A DNA stretch of 51,600 nt from Crocinitomicaceae bacterium (GCA_023254905.1 JALRKF010000076.1:1-51600); one strand, 5' to 3'; positions 1 through 9,106 are shown, counted from the first letter of the stretch. Made by a program: numbers and translations. The notes: generated by a model not told the origin, from the sequence alone.

Positions 1-96
1 AATACGAAGGTCAGTTTCACTCAATGCCACTTGTGTCCAGCCCCGATAAGCGAAGCTGAACACAAGTAGTAGCAAGAAAGTAAATGACCTAACCAC
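1..96 (-). CDS. Secreted protein of unknown function, N-terminal fragment (runs off the left edge)
   Basis: On the minus strand an open frame begins with GTG at 96-94, six bases after the stop codon of the upstream M13 peptidase gene, and stays open for 32 codons to the window edge. The translation starts V/M-V-R-S-F-T and continues with a run of Leu, Val and Phe (LLLLVFSF) followed by Gly-Trp-Thr-Gln, which looks like a signal peptide. The short spacing suggests it is the last visible gene of the carboxylase-acetyltransferase-peptidase operon. The mature protein is not in the window, so no function can be given. A downstream start is possible but would lose the signal peptide. Confidence 0.55.
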   Translation of the reverse strand, partial: MVRSFTFLLLLVFSFAYRGWTQVALSETDLRI

Positions 97-102
97 GGTA
101 GA

Positions 103-2163
103 TTACCAAATTTTTGAAATCACGTCTTCCGAATTCCGCATCGGATCTCCTTCTTTCACATCAAACGCTTCGAAAAATTCCGGACAGTTCATTAATGGAC
201 CATTTACGCGGTACATTCCCGGGCTATGAGGATCTGTTGCAATGCGTTTTTTCAATTCCTCATCAGTATACTTGATTTTCCACAATTGTGCATAAGCAAT
301 AAAGAAGCGTTGTGCTGGAGTAAATCCATTAATGATTTCACCCTTTTTAAACTCGTCTGTTCGCGTATACGCATAGTAGGCCATCGTAAGACCACCGAGA
401 TCTGCTATATTTTCACCCATTGTTAGGTCGGGGTTCACACAGTGACCATCAATAGGGCAGAAGCCTGCAAATGTTTCTCCTAGTTTTGCAGTTCGCTCTT
501 CAAAAAGCGCGCGATCTTCAACAGACCACCAGTTTGTAAATGATCCATCTGCAGCAAATTTCGATCCCATATCATCAAAACCATGTGTGAATTCATGTCC
601 GATAACCATACCGATCCTTCCATAATTTACAGCATCCTCATATGAATCACTGAAGAAAGGAGCCTGCATAATCCCAGCTGGGAATGCAATCTCATTCAAC
701 AAGGGATGATAGTAAGCATTTACCATGTGTGGGGGCATACCCCATTCATCCTTATCTACCGGTTTTAAGAATTCTCCCATATTTTTATAATGCGAGTATT
801 TAGCCATATTATTGAGGTTGCCGATGTAATCATCTTTACTGAATCTTAAAGAACTAAAATCTTCCCACTTGTCAGGATATCCAAGCTTTCTTCCGATGGA
901 GGATAATTTCAGAAGAGCCTGATCTTTAGTCACCGCCGACATCCAGGTCAAATTCTTTATACGCTCTTCAAATACTATTAAAAGGTTGTCCACCATTTCA
1001 TTAACACGATCTTTTGCTGCTTCTGAAAAGTACCTTTCGATAAATGCTTTACCTAACAATTCTCCAATTGGAAGTCCTGTTATTGCCCGAATCGCACGTT
1101 CGTTCATTGGTTTCATCTCTGATTTACCCGAAAGTACGCCACCATAAAAATCAAAATTTGCCTTGTCTAAATCTGACGTTAAGTGACCTGCAAAATGGTC
1201 GATTACTTTCCATTTCAAATAAGACTTCCAAATTGACATTTCTGTGTTCTCAACCATATCACTTATCAGCTGAGCGAAATCTGGCTGACCAACGATTATT
1301 GTATCAAAACTTGGCACACCAACACTTGCGAAATACTTTTCAGCATCAAAGTACCTCGTCATCCTGATAAGCTCCTTTTTGTTAAACTTGTTATACGTAT
1401 TCTCCGGAACTCGCAATTCAGCTGGAGCCATCATTTTCGTCGCTAGCTTTGATTCAAAATCAACAACTTGATCTGCCCATTTGCTCGCTGCTTTTTCATC
1501 CATACCAATGATAGTTCCTATAGTTCTGATATGTTTTTTAAACTTATCCAGAATATCAGCTTTGTCTTCATTGAAATAATAATCTTTGTTAGGGAGGCTT
1601 ATTCCACCTTGACTGAAATAAATAGTATGATTGTCTACATCTTTTAAATCTTGCCCCACACCAAAACTGAATAAAGAATTGATCCCTAGTATGTGATGCT
1701 CAGCAATTACAACAGGGAAGTCTTTCTTTGAATCTATTGCCTCAATTGCATCTAGCTGATCTTTAATAGGGGAGAGCCCTTGGATATTTCTTCTTTCAAA
1801 ATCGAGCATTGCAGAATAAAAAGAACCAAGTATTTGATCTGTTGAACCTATTACTTCATTTTTCTTTTTTGCTTCTTCAAGAATTTTTGTCAGTTTTTCA
1901 TTGTTTGCCTTTTCGAGCTCATTGAAACTTCCCCAGCGTGATTCAGATGGTGGGACAGGATTATTCTTTATCCAATTTCCGTTTGAAAATTGGAAAAAGT
2001 CATTTTGAGGTTTAATTGAACGATCTATGTAGGACAAATTAATTGTCTTGTATTGATCTAGCTCCTCTTTTGTTCTTGATACATTTGACTCTACAACCTC
2101 AAAAGAAGGTTTACATGAGACGAATAAAAGAGCACCTGTTAAATAAATTAAATCTTTTCTCAT
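103..2163 (-). CDS. M13 family zinc metallopeptidase (neprilysin/PepO-like) lipoprotein
   Basis: Zinc endopeptidase that cleaves short peptides at the amino side of hydrophobic residues; probably a lipoprotein of the periplasm or outer membrane. The 686-residue length is normal for M13. Residues 1-17 form a lipoprotein signal with Cys17 in a lipobox (LLFVSC). The N-terminal M13 domain covers about 45-430. The catalytic domain contains NAYY (482-485), the zinc motif HEFTH (523-527), the third ligand in ENIAD (584-588) and a late Arg652, all expected for active neprilysins. Its start codon overlaps the stop of the GNAT gene by one base (TAATG), so the two are probably translationally coupled in a minus-strand operon led by the carboxylase gene. 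The exact substrate is not predictable. Confidence 0.93.
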   Translation of the reverse strand: MRKDLIYLTGALLFVSCKPSFEVVESNVSRTKEELDQYKTINLSYIDRSIKPQNDFFQFSNGNWIKNNPVPPSESRWGSFNELEKANNEKLTKILEEAKKKNEVIGSTDQILGSFYSAMLDFERRNIQGLSPIKDQLDAIEAIDSKKDFPVVIAEHHILGINSLFSFGVGQDLKDVDNHTIYFSQGGISLPNKDYYFNEDKADILDKFKKHIRTIGTIIGMDEKAASKWADQVVDFESKLATKMMAPAELRVPENTYNKFNKKELIRMTRYFDAEKYFASVGVPSFDTIIVGQPDFAQLISDMVENTEMSIWKSYLKWKVIDHFAGHLTSDLDKANFDFYGGVLSGKSEMKPMNERAIRAITGLPIGELLGKAFIERYFSEAAKDRVNEMVDNLLIVFEERIKNLTWMSAVTKDQALLKLSSIGRKLGYPDKWEDFSSLRFSKDDYIGNLNNMAKYSHYKNMGEFLKPVDKDEWGMPPHMVNAYYHPLLNEIAFPAGIMQAPFFSDSYEDAVNYGRIGMVIGHEFTHGFDDMGSKFAADGSFTNWWSVEDRALFEERTAKLGETFAGFCPIDGHCVNPDLTMGENIADLGGLTMAYYAYTRTDEFKKGEIINGFTPAQRFFIAYAQLWKIKYTDEELKKRIATDPHSPGMYRVNGPLMNCPEFFEAFDVKEGDPMRNSEDVISKIW

Positions 2164-2621
2164 TAGTTTTTAGTAAAAATCATTTCTACATGAGGAATTC
2201 CATCTTCCAGGTATTCCTTTCCAGTGGATTTAAAATTGTGTTTTTCGTAATATTGTTCTAAGTGTTTCTGGGCAGATATTAATATTGGTGTACCACCAAA
2301 TTCATTGACGCAGAATTCAACACATTTATTCATAAGAGTGTGACCATGTCCAGCACCTCTTAGATTTTCCCGAATCACAACTCGACCAATCGCGCAAGCG
2401 TCTTTGTAGGCAAGCCCGGCAGGAAGAATTCTTGCTGTCCCGGCAAGATTACCCATTCCGTCTCTGCAGATCATGTGATATGACTTTTTATCCTTGCCGT
2501 CTAGGTCCTGGTAAGGACAATCTTGTTCAACTACAAATATTTCCATTCTCAATGCAATCAAGTCATGAAATTCGTTTGTTGTCAAATCATTGTAATATTT
2601 AATTTGCCAATTTAAATGCAT
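2163..2621 (-). CDS. GNAT family N-acetyltransferase, ElaA-like
   Basis: Predicted acetyl-CoA-dependent N-acyltransferase of the small ElaA branch. The 152-residue protein has the ElaA-type N-terminus (ALRMEIFVVEQDCPYQDLD, about 22-40) and the acetyl-CoA pyrophosphate loop R88-G-A-G-H-G93 in place of the usual Q/RxxGxG/A. The substrate is unknown in most ElaA relatives. It sits five bases after the carboxylase gene and overlaps the peptidase start by one base, so it is the middle gene of that operon; there is no obvious functional link with either neighbour. The fold assignment is secure, the substrate is not. Confidence 0.9.
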   Translation of the reverse strand: MHLNWQIKYYNDLTTNEFHDLIALRMEIFVVEQDCPYQDLDGKDKKSYHMICRDGMGNLAGTARILPAGLAYKDACAIGRVVIRENLRGAGHGHTLMNKCVEFCVNEFGGTPILISAQKHLEQYYEKHNFKSTGKEYLEDGIPHVEMIFTKN

Positions 2622-2626
2622 ATTTA

Positions 2627-4270
2627 TCAGGTTTGAATTACACCAACATTATATTTCTTTTCTGCTTTTTTATGATTTGCCATTTCAATTCCAAGTGAAA
2701 TCACTTCCCTTGTTTCGACAGGGTCAATTATAGCATCTAACCAAAGTCTGCTAGCCGCATAATATGGAGAGATCTGTTTATCGTATTTACTTTTTATACT
2801 TTCAAAAAGTTCGTTTTCTCTTTCAGGTGTGATTTCCTCTCCTTTAGCCTTCATAGAGGCAACCTCAATTTGAAGTAATACCTTGGCCGCTGATGCTCCT
2901 CCCATTACTGCTATCTCTGCAGTTGGCCAACCTACGATCAATCTGGGGTCATAAGCCTTTCCACACATAGCATAGTTTCCTGCTCCATATGAATTACCAG
3001 TTACAATTGTGAATTTAGGAACTACTGAATTGGCCATTGCATTCACCATTTTGGCTCCGTCTTTGATAATTCCACCGTGCTCACTTCTTGAGCCAACCAT
3101 GAATCCGGTAACATCTTGAAGGAAGATCAAAGGAATGTTCTTTTGATTGCAATTCATAATAAAGCGTGAAGACTTATCTGCAGAATCCGAATATATCACT
3201 CCTCCAAATTGCATTTCACCTTTTGCATTTTTCACAATGTCTCTTTGGTTAGCAACTATTCCAACGCTCCAACCATCAATCCGCGCATAAGCACAAACAA
3301 TTGATTTGCCAAAATCTGATTTATACTCAGTGAACTTAGAATCATCAACAAGACATCTTATGATATCTTTCACATTGTATGGTTTCGATCGATTACTAGG
3401 CATAATGCCATAAATTTCCTTTGCATTCCTTTTTGGTGGTAACGGATCTTTTCTATCAAAACCAGCAAATTCTGGATGTCCAATTTTATCGATCAGGTCA
3501 CGTATAGTTTCAATACATTCTTCGTCATTTTCCGTTTTGTAATCGCAAACTCCTGATATCTCTGTATGAGTCGTTGCTCCTCCAAGAGTTTCATTGTCTA
3601 TAGATTCTCCAATTGCTGCTTTCACAAGATATGAACCTGCTAAAAAAATGGTTCCCGTCTTATTTACTATCAATGATTCATCTGACATTATTGGTAAATA
3701 TGCTCCCCCAGCAACGCAACTTCCCATTACTGCGGCAATTTGCACAATACCCATTGAGCTCATGACCGCGTTATTCCGAAATATTCGCCCAAAATGTTCC
3801 TTATCTGGAAAAATTTCATCTTGCATTGGTAGATAAACTCCTGCTGAATCCACCAGGTAAATTATCGGAAGATTGTTTTCCATCGAAATTTCCTGTGCGC
3901 GTAAATTTTTCTTTCCGGTAATTGGGAACCAAGCACCAGCCTTGACAGTAGCATCATTTGCAACAACGATACACTGTTTCCCATTTACATATCCAATAAC
4001 TATAACAACACCCCCCGCCGGGCAGCCACCATGCTCCTCGTACATTTCATATCCTGCGAACGCACCTAACTCAAACCGATTCGAATTTTTATCAAGAAGT
4101 AGATCTATTCTTTCACGAGCAGTTAATTTTCCTTTAGAATGGAGTTTATTTATTCGTTTTTTTCCGCCACCCTCCATGATCTTATCAAGCTCTTTCTGCA
4201 TTGCTGAGATCTTTAGACGCATTACATCCTCGTTTTTGTTGAATTCAAGTTCTTTCTTGGAAACAGCCAT
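2627..4270 (-). CDS. Acyl-CoA carboxylase beta subunit (carboxyltransferase), methylcrotonyl-CoA carboxylase type
   Basis: Biotin-dependent carboxyltransferase that moves a carboxyl group from biotin to an acyl-CoA, most likely 3-methylcrotonyl-CoA in leucine breakdown, in complex with a biotin carboxylase subunit that is not in this window. About 547 residues, as usual. The N-terminal acyl-CoA half includes the oxyanion-type stretch near VMGSCVAGGAYLP; the C-terminal half has VTGFMVGSRSEHGGIIKDG and GNSYGAGNYAMCGKAYDPR, typical of MCC beta chains. I start it at the ATG at 4270 (MAVSKKELEF); a longer frame opens at 4291 but would begin inside a promoter-like box at 4289-4296. It leads the minus-strand operon with the GNAT and M13 genes. 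HMG-CoA lyase, the later step of the same pathway, is at 48695-49546. Propionyl-CoA specificity is the main alternative. Confidence 0.9.
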   Translation of the reverse strand: MAVSKKELEFNKNEDVMRLKISAMQKELDKIMEGGGKKRINKLHSKGKLTARERIDLLLDKNSNRFELGAFAGYEMYEEHGGCPAGGVVIVIGYVNGKQCIVVANDATVKAGAWFPITGKKNLRAQEISMENNLPIIYLVDSAGVYLPMQDEIFPDKEHFGRIFRNNAVMSSMGIVQIAAVMGSCVAGGAYLPIMSDESLIVNKTGTIFLAGSYLVKAAIGESIDNETLGGATTHTEISGVCDYKTENDEECIETIRDLIDKIGHPEFAGFDRKDPLPPKRNAKEIYGIMPSNRSKPYNVKDIIRCLVDDSKFTEYKSDFGKSIVCAYARIDGWSVGIVANQRDIVKNAKGEMQFGGVIYSDSADKSSRFIMNCNQKNIPLIFLQDVTGFMVGSRSEHGGIIKDGAKMVNAMANSVVPKFTIVTGNSYGAGNYAMCGKAYDPRLIVGWPTAEIAVMGGASAAKVLLQIEVASMKAKGEEITPERENELFESIKSKYDKQISPYYAASRLWLDAIIDPVETREVISLGIEMANHKKAEKKYNVGVIQT

Positions 4271-4288
4271 CTTTAAAATTTTGAGTCT

Positions 4289-4296
4289 CAAATATA
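4289..4296 (-). promoter_or_regulatory. -7 box (TATATTTG) for the carboxylase operon
   Basis: On the minus strand the bases read TATATTTG, a full match to the Bacteroidota sigma-A -7 consensus TAnnTTTG, 18 bases upstream of the ATG at 4270. A TTG at 4314-4312 could act as the -33 element, with a slightly short spacer of 15. It supports the shorter start of the carboxylase. Confidence 0.5.
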
Positions 4297-4436
4297 ACTA
4301 TTTAGTGCCCACAATAAACAGAGAGAACTTTGCATATCAACTTAGTAATTAAATGATATCTGCTTTGCGATAAAATCTACTAACACTTGGATGTTCGTAA
4401 AAGGAAAAAAACTGTAATAGAGTAAATCGTACATTT

Positions 4437-5087
4437 ATGAGAGTGAATGATTCTTTCAAAAATAAAGGCATGCGAAGGAAGCTTATTCAGGAGCTTAAAG
4501 AAAAAGGAATTAAGAATGATTCTATTCTGAGAGCTTTCGATAAGATTCCCAGACACTTCTTCTTGGATAATGCATTTGTTGAACAGGCATATTCGAACAT
4601 GGCCTTCCAAATTGGTTCTGGACAAACAATAAGTCATCCTTATACGGTAGCATATCAAACAGAGCTTCTCGAGCTGAAAAAAGGTGATAAGGTCTTGGAG
4701 ATTGGTTCAGGATCTGGCTTTCAAACTTGTATTCTTTGCGAACTTGGAGCAAAAGTTTTTAGTATCGAAAGACACAAACCGCTTCATTTGAAGGCTAAAG
4801 GTATGGTGGAACATTTTAAATTCAATGCAAGAATGTCCTTTGGTGATGGATACAAGGGTCTGCCATTATTTGCACCATTCGACAGGGTATTAATAACATG
4901 TGGAGCTCCAGATATTCCAAAGATTTTATTGAATCAGCTTAAGGTTGGAGGAAGGATGGTTATTCCAATAGGGGAAGGAGAAAGTCAACAAATGAAGCGA
5001 ATAACAAAACTCGAAAACGACGATTTTGAAGTTGAAGACTTTGGAGTTTTTAAATTCGTTCCTATGCTTGAGGACAAAGTAAAATAA
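4437..5087 (+). CDS. pcm: Protein-L-isoaspartate O-methyltransferase
   Basis: Repairs age-damaged proteins by methylating L-isoaspartyl residues with S-adenosylmethionine in the cytoplasm. The 216-residue length fits the family. The SAM-binding motif I is VLEIGSGSGFQT (about 85-96), preceded by the conserved substrate-side segment QTISHPYTVAYQTELL; the DRVLIT motif II and the GGRMVIPIG segment near the C-terminus are also present. It is a single gene, divergent from the carboxylase operon and convergent with trxB, from which it is separated by a bidirectional terminator. Its place beside thioredoxin reductase suits a damage-repair role, but this is only proximity. Confidence 0.94.
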   Translation: MRVNDSFKNKGMRRKLIQELKEKGIKNDSILRAFDKIPRHFFLDNAFVEQAYSNMAFQIGSGQTISHPYTVAYQTELLELKKGDKVLEIGSGSGFQTCILCELGAKVFSIERHKPLHLKAKGMVEHFKFNARMSFGDGYKGLPLFAPFDRVLITCGAPDIPKILLNQLKVGGRMVIPIGEGESQQMKRITKLENDDFEVEDFGVFKFVPMLEDKVK

Positions 5088-5089
5088 AA

Positions 5090-5112
5090 AGTGGAGCCAA
5101 TATCGCTCCACT
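5090..5112. terminator. Bidirectional rho-independent terminator between pcm and trxB
   Basis: An 8-bp perfect inverted repeat, AGTGGAGC and GCTCCACT, with a 7-base loop lies three bases after the pcm stop. A-rich sequence (TAAAATAAAAA) on the left gives a U-tract for the minus-strand trxB transcript; the plus-strand tail is less T-rich, so it may work better for trxB. Confidence 0.7.
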
Positions 5113-5131
5113 TCGATCAAATACTAATTCG

Positions 5132-6082
5132 TTAGTGTCCCTTGGCTGCCAGATATCTTTCGGCATCCAATGCAGCAATACAACCGGTTCCCGCAGCAGT
5201 AACTGCTTGCCTGTAGGTTTTATCCGCAGCATCGCCTGCTACAAAGACACCGGGAACATTTGTTTTAGATGTTCCAGGCTCTTCGTACAAAATGTAACCA
5301 GTCTCATCAAGATGAATATAATCTTTGAAAATATCCGTATTTGGCTTGTGACCAATAGCAACAAAGAACCCAGTGCATGGGATCTCATTGATTTCACCAG
5401 ATTTATTGTTTCGAACACGGACACCTGTTACACCGTTCCCGTCGCCTAAAACTTCTTCTGTTTCTGTATTGAATAAAATTTCTATGTTATCTGTACCTTT
5501 CACCCTTTCTTCCATAATCTTGGAAGCACGAAATTCATCTCTTCTTACAAGCATTGTAACCTTCGTACAGAGTTTTGATAGGTAATGAGCCTCTTCACAA
5601 GCTGAATCTCCTGCACCTACAATAACAGTCTCTTGTCCACGGTAGAAAAAACCATCACATACTGCACATGCTGAAACTCCTCCTCCAATCTGCAAATAGT
5701 GCTGCTCAGATTCTAATCCGAGGTATTTTGCTGATGCACCAGTAGAAATAATTACTGTTTGCGCATGAATCTCAGTACCATCATCAGCCCAACATTTGTG
5801 AACATCACCGGAAAAATCAACCTTTGTAATGAACCCTGATCTAACATCAGTATCAAATCTCTTTGCCTGAGCTTCCAACTGAAGCATCATTTCAGGCCCT
5901 GTAACACCTTCCGGATATCCAGGGAAGTTTTCAACTTCATTTGTCGTTGTCAACTGCCCTCCTGGCTGTAATCCCTGATACATAACAGGTTTCATATCGG
6001 CACGTGCGGCATAAATAGCCGCTGTATAACCTGCTGGACCAGAACCAATTATTAAACAATCCATCATTTCGAAATCACTCAT
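5132..6082 (-). CDS. trxB: Thioredoxin-disulfide reductase
   Basis: FAD enzyme that reduces thioredoxin with NADPH in the cytoplasm. The 316 residues show the FAD-binding GSGPAG (13-18), the redox-active C139-A-V-C142, the NADPH-binding GAGDSACEEA and the second FAD motif near the C-terminus (GVFVAGDAADKTYRQAVTAAGTG), in the right order and spacing for the low-molecular-weight family. It is monocistronic on the minus strand, with a terminator after it and a divergent helicase gene before it. A TAAATTTG box at 6131-6124 may serve as its promoter. Confidence 0.97.
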   Translation of the reverse strand: MSDFEMMDCLIIGSGPAGYTAAIYAARADMKPVMYQGLQPGGQLTTTNEVENFPGYPEGVTGPEMMLQLEAQAKRFDTDVRSGFITKVDFSGDVHKCWADDGTEIHAQTVIISTGASAKYLGLESEQHYLQIGGGVSACAVCDGFFYRGQETVIVGAGDSACEEAHYLSKLCTKVTMLVRRDEFRASKIMEERVKGTDNIEILFNTETEEVLGDGNGVTGVRVRNNKSGEINEIPCTGFFVAIGHKPNTDIFKDYIHLDETGYILYEEPGTSKTNVPGVFVAGDAADKTYRQAVTAAGTGCIAALDAERYLAAKGH

Positions 6083-6123
6083 ATCTTAATTCGTTATAAT
6101 TATTGATCGATTTTTTTGAGCAA

Positions 6124-6131
6124 CAAATTTA
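6124..6131 (-). promoter_or_regulatory. Possible -7 box (TAAATTTG) for trxB
   Basis: The minus strand reads TAAATTTG, matching TAnnTTTG, 42 bases before the trxB ATG. No TTG is found at the usual -33 distance, so support is partial. Confidence 0.35.
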
Positions 6132-6223
6132 ATTGAAATATTGATTCTTAGTTATAATATAATTTATTCTCGTTTGATAAATAGGACTACAATTTAAATC
6201 TGAACAAAAGTCATACAAATTAC

Positions 6224-6254
6224 TTTGGATTTCCTTAAAAGAAACGTAGATTTG
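6224..6254 (+). promoter_or_regulatory. Bacteroidota sigma-A type promoter for the helicase gene
   Basis: TTTG at 6224-6227 and TAGATTTG at 6247-6254 are separated by 19 bases, a good match to the Bacteroidota -33/-7 arrangement. The start codon at 6278 lies 23 bases after the -7 box, leaving a leader of roughly 15-18 bases. Confidence 0.6.
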
Positions 6255-6277
6255 TTCGCCAATTTTGCTAGGACATA

Positions 6278-7789
6278 ATGATAGATAAGGATCTTTATAA
6301 AGCCAAAGTATTATATCCATTTCAGGAGAAAACAATAACTCAAATACTTGATGAGATAACTACTAATGGCAAGGATTTCAATTTGTTATATCAATTACCG
6401 ACAGGTGGAGGTAAGACGGTAATATTTTCAGAGATTGCCAAAAGATACATCTCTAAATTTCAAGAAAAGGTTCTAATTCTTACGCATAGAATTGAGTTAT
6501 CTATTCAAACTTCAAGACAACTGACAGCGATAAATGTTAGCAATAAGGTTATCAATAGTGAAGTAAAAGAAGTACCAAACCAGGAAAATTACAACTGTTT
6601 CATAGCAATGGTCGAAACTCTGAATAATCGTTTGCAAGATGATGAAAACTTTTTGAAGGGTATTGGTTTGGTAATAGTTGATGAAGCGCATTACAATAGC
6701 TTTAGAAAGATTTTTCAATATTATGTTGGTGCAAATATTCTTGGTGTAACAGCAACTCCGCTCAGTAGTAATCGTGCTTTACCATTAAATGATAATTATA
6801 ATAAGTTGTTGGTTGGAGAAAGTATTTCCTCTTTAATAGAAGGGGGGTATTTAGCTGATGCTGACACTTATACTTATGATGTAAATCTCCACGGTTTGAA
6901 GATTGGGTCTAACGGTGATTTTACTGTAAGTAGCTCAGAAGTAGTCTACGGAAACTATTTTATGCAGGAAAAGCTATTGTTTGCATACGAGGAAGTGTCT
7001 ATCGGACTGAAGACTTTGATTTTTAACTCAGGAATAGATACATCTATGCGTGTTGAGGAGACATTCAAAAAGAGAGGCTATAAAATCCGTCACTTAGATT
7101 CTACATTCAGCGATAAAGATAGAAAAGACGTTTTGAGTTGGTTTAAAGAAACTCCAGATGCGATTTTGACATCTGTTGGGATTTTAACGACAGGTTTCGA
7201 TGAACCCACAGTTCAATCGATAATATTGAATCGGGCTACCAGATCACTCACATTGTATCATCAAATGATAGGAAGGGGGTCTCGGAAGCTGCCGAAAAAG
7301 GATCGGTTTAAAGTTATAGATCTCGGAAATAACGTTCGTAGGTTTGGACTTTGGCAAGACTACTTGAATTGGCAAGATGCTTTTCGCTTTCCAGATAGGT
7401 TTTTAGAATCGCGTTTAAGTGAGGAGGATGACCTGCAATTTGAAGTGGAATATGAATTTCCTAGAGGTGCTGAACAAATTTTTGATCTTGAGCATTTAAT
7501 AAAATTTGACATCAAGGAAGAATATTACAATTGTGTCGATAATGGCGAAAAAGGAAAGAAAGCTATCGATCTCTCAATGGAGAACCATTTCTCTGCAATA
7601 AAAAAATCTGCGGATGATTATTTTCATGGCCTCGAACTTCTTGATAAACTCCAAGATCATATAGAGCATCGCGTGAAACACTATACAAAATGTATTACGA
7701 AAAGTACCCCTAATTATCACAAGTATATAATTGAAACTTATAATCGGCAATTAAGGCAGAAACTGCGAGAAGTCCTTGAAGATGAATAG
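6278..7789 (+). CDS. Superfamily 2 DEAH-box helicase, RadD-like
   Basis: Predicted ATP-dependent DNA or RNA helicase. In the 503 residues I see motif I PTGGGKT (41-47), motif II DEAH (135-138), motif III TATP (158-161), a TTGFDEP segment and motif VI QMIGRGSR. The domain order and the GRGSR ending resemble RadD/SSL2 proteins, which act in double-strand-break repair and single-strand-binding-protein metabolism in E. coli. The C-terminal 120 residues are charged and helical and lack the four-cysteine zinc finger of E. coli RadD, so the family label is tentative. It is monocistronic with its own promoter, and its stop is one base from that of the convergent lipoprotein gene. A defence or DNA-repair role are both possible. 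Confidence 0.88.
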   Translation: MIDKDLYKAKVLYPFQEKTITQILDEITTNGKDFNLLYQLPTGGGKTVIFSEIAKRYISKFQEKVLILTHRIELSIQTSRQLTAINVSNKVINSEVKEVPNQENYNCFIAMVETLNNRLQDDENFLKGIGLVIVDEAHYNSFRKIFQYYVGANILGVTATPLSSNRALPLNDNYNKLLVGESISSLIEGGYLADADTYTYDVNLHGLKIGSNGDFTVSSSEVVYGNYFMQEKLLFAYEEVSIGLKTLIFNSGIDTSMRVEETFKKRGYKIRHLDSTFSDKDRKDVLSWFKETPDAILTSVGILTTGFDEPTVQSIILNRATRSLTLYHQMIGRGSRKLPKKDRFKVIDLGNNVRRFGLWQDYLNWQDAFRFPDRFLESRLSEEDDLQFEVEYEFPRGAEQIFDLEHLIKFDIKEEYYNCVDNGEKGKKAIDLSMENHFSAIKKSADDYFHGLELLDKLQDHIEHRVKHYTKCITKSTPNYHKYIIETYNRQLRQKLREVLEDE

Positions 7790-7790
7790 A

Positions 7791-8420
7791 TCAATACTCA
7801 AGAATTATTTCAGTTGTATCAAATACTGTCGTCACCTCTGATTTTATTCCTTGAATACCAGTTCCAATAAGTTGATATAAGAATTGATATGTTGTGTTTC
7901 CATCATTTGCACAATAAAAACTCGTATCAACGGCTCCAAAAAAATCAATCTGTGAACTAGCACAACATTCGCTACAACCACTTTTTCCTTGCTGTTTTAC
8001 AATTGTCAAATGATCTGATTGCTGCGGATTTATATTTAACAAAGTGATTTTAGCCCAGCTTTTAGCTGTAGTCATAACATTTATGATGTTATCTTCTGTA
8101 ATTGTCAAATCATCAAAAGGAATTATCGTTTGATTATCAAAATAATTTTCTTTCTCCGCAACAAGAATATAGTTTTCTACTTGATTTCTAGGGAACGTAA
8201 ATGAGTATTGCCCATCAGCCCCAAGATTAAAAGAACCAACAAGATTTTGAGATCCGCCACCAGCTTGAATTTCGTAGAGTTTAACCAAACCACCGCTTAA
8301 TGGTTGACTAAATGTTGCGTCTGTAACAACACCAGTAAGTACAAAATTTGACTTTCCTTTTCTACAACCAACAAAAGTTGAAGCACTAATTAATAACAAG
8401 ATAAGTCCTTTCTTTCTCAT
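7791..8420 (-). CDS. Lipoprotein with carboxypeptidase-regulatory-like (Ig-fold) domain
   Basis: Unknown function. The first 19 residues are a lipoprotein signal ending in FVGC (Cys19). The next segment, LTGVVTDATFSQPLSGGLVKLYEI followed by GADGQYSFTFPRNQVENYILVAEKENYF, has the layout of the transthyretin-like CarboxypepD_reg fold common in Bacteroidota surface proteins. The C-terminal half has two Cys pairs (CSECC near 140, and one more Cys near 175) and no known domain. Its end nearly touches the helicase stop, with no terminator between them. Probably displayed in the periplasm or outer membrane; no partner is evident nearby. Confidence 0.8.
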   Translation of the reverse strand: MRKKGLILLLISASTFVGCRKGKSNFVLTGVVTDATFSQPLSGGLVKLYEIQAGGGSQNLVGSFNLGADGQYSFTFPRNQVENYILVAEKENYFDNQTIIPFDDLTITEDNIINVMTTAKSWAKITLLNINPQQSDHLTIVKQQGKSGCSECCASSQIDFFGAVDTSFYCANDGNTTYQFLYQLIGTGIQGIKSEVTTVFDTTEIILEY

Positions 8421-8564
8421 AAGATGGTACTAACATAAGACTTCACTAAAATAGGGAAAAGTAAAAGAAATTAAGAAGTGTATGTTGAAACTTTAAAGGT
8501 GTATCTTAATTTGACAGGAATGTAAATCTTTATCTTTCAAATCTAACTTAAAATTTATTTTGCT

Positions 8565-8975
8565 ATGGATTTAATGGGAATTTTAGCTGGCTACATGGTT
8601 TTTGTTTTGATAATTGTTGCTTTTGCAATTATTGTACAATGGAAAATTTTCACAAAGGCTGGACAACCTGGATGGGCAGTGCTGGTGCCCTTTTATAACT
8701 TGTATGTTTATACACAAGTACTTCAGCGACCTAAGTGGTGGATGGCGCTTTATTTTATGAGTATAATTCCATTAATAGGATCAATAGGGCTTTTGGTCGT
8801 TTTAATATTGGATGCTATACAGCTTTCCAAAGTTTTTGGAAAGGGAGGAGGTTTTGCCGTAGGATTGATATTTCTAGGAATAATCTTTCAAGCGATATTA
8901 GCGTTTGGAGATGCTGAGTATCAATCTATCGATGGCTCTGCGAGTAACGATAACTCAGACCTTCTAGATAGTTAA
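8565..8975 (+). CDS. DUF5684-like integral membrane protein
   Basis: Small membrane protein of unknown function, 136 residues. Three or four hydrophobic segments are visible (about 7-28, 50-62, 66-84 and 94-113). The sequence between them, KAGQPGWAVLVPFYNLYVY, is the hallmark of the DUF5684 family, which resembles a truncated signal-peptidase-associated membrane region. The hydrophilic tail (about 115-136) is acidic. It is followed by a strong terminator, so it is transcribed alone. The family match is from the motif; nothing in the neighbourhood reveals a role. Confidence 0.82.
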   Translation: MDLMGILAGYMVFVLIIVAFAIIVQWKIFTKAGQPGWAVLVPFYNLYVYTQVLQRPKWWMALYFMSIIPLIGSIGLLVVLILDAIQLSKVFGKGGGFAVGLIFLGIIFQAILAFGDAEYQSIDGSASNDNSDLLDS

Positions 8976-8998
8976 AAACTCAAATTTGAATTATTATG

Positions 8999-9023
8999 AA
9001 GCCCCTCTTTTGGGGCTTTTTTT
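8999..9023 (+). terminator. Rho-independent terminator after the DUF5684-like gene
   Basis: AAGCCCC and GGGGCTT form a 7-bp stem with a 6-base loop, followed by seven T residues (9017-9023). It lies 23 bases after the stop at 8975. Confidence 0.9.
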
Positions 9024-9106
9024 ATTTACCGAGAAAAGCTATTAAAATATTCGAGTCTTATTCTTTTTAATTCTTATTTTGCCTAGAAAATTATAAAGAA
9101 ATTTTT

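Noticed and set aside
3873-4352. Plus-strand frame of 159 codons opposite the carboxylase gene
   Set aside because: It is antisense to a strongly conserved enzyme, has no recognisable domain and a Ser/Phe/Pro-rich composition typical of a shadow frame.
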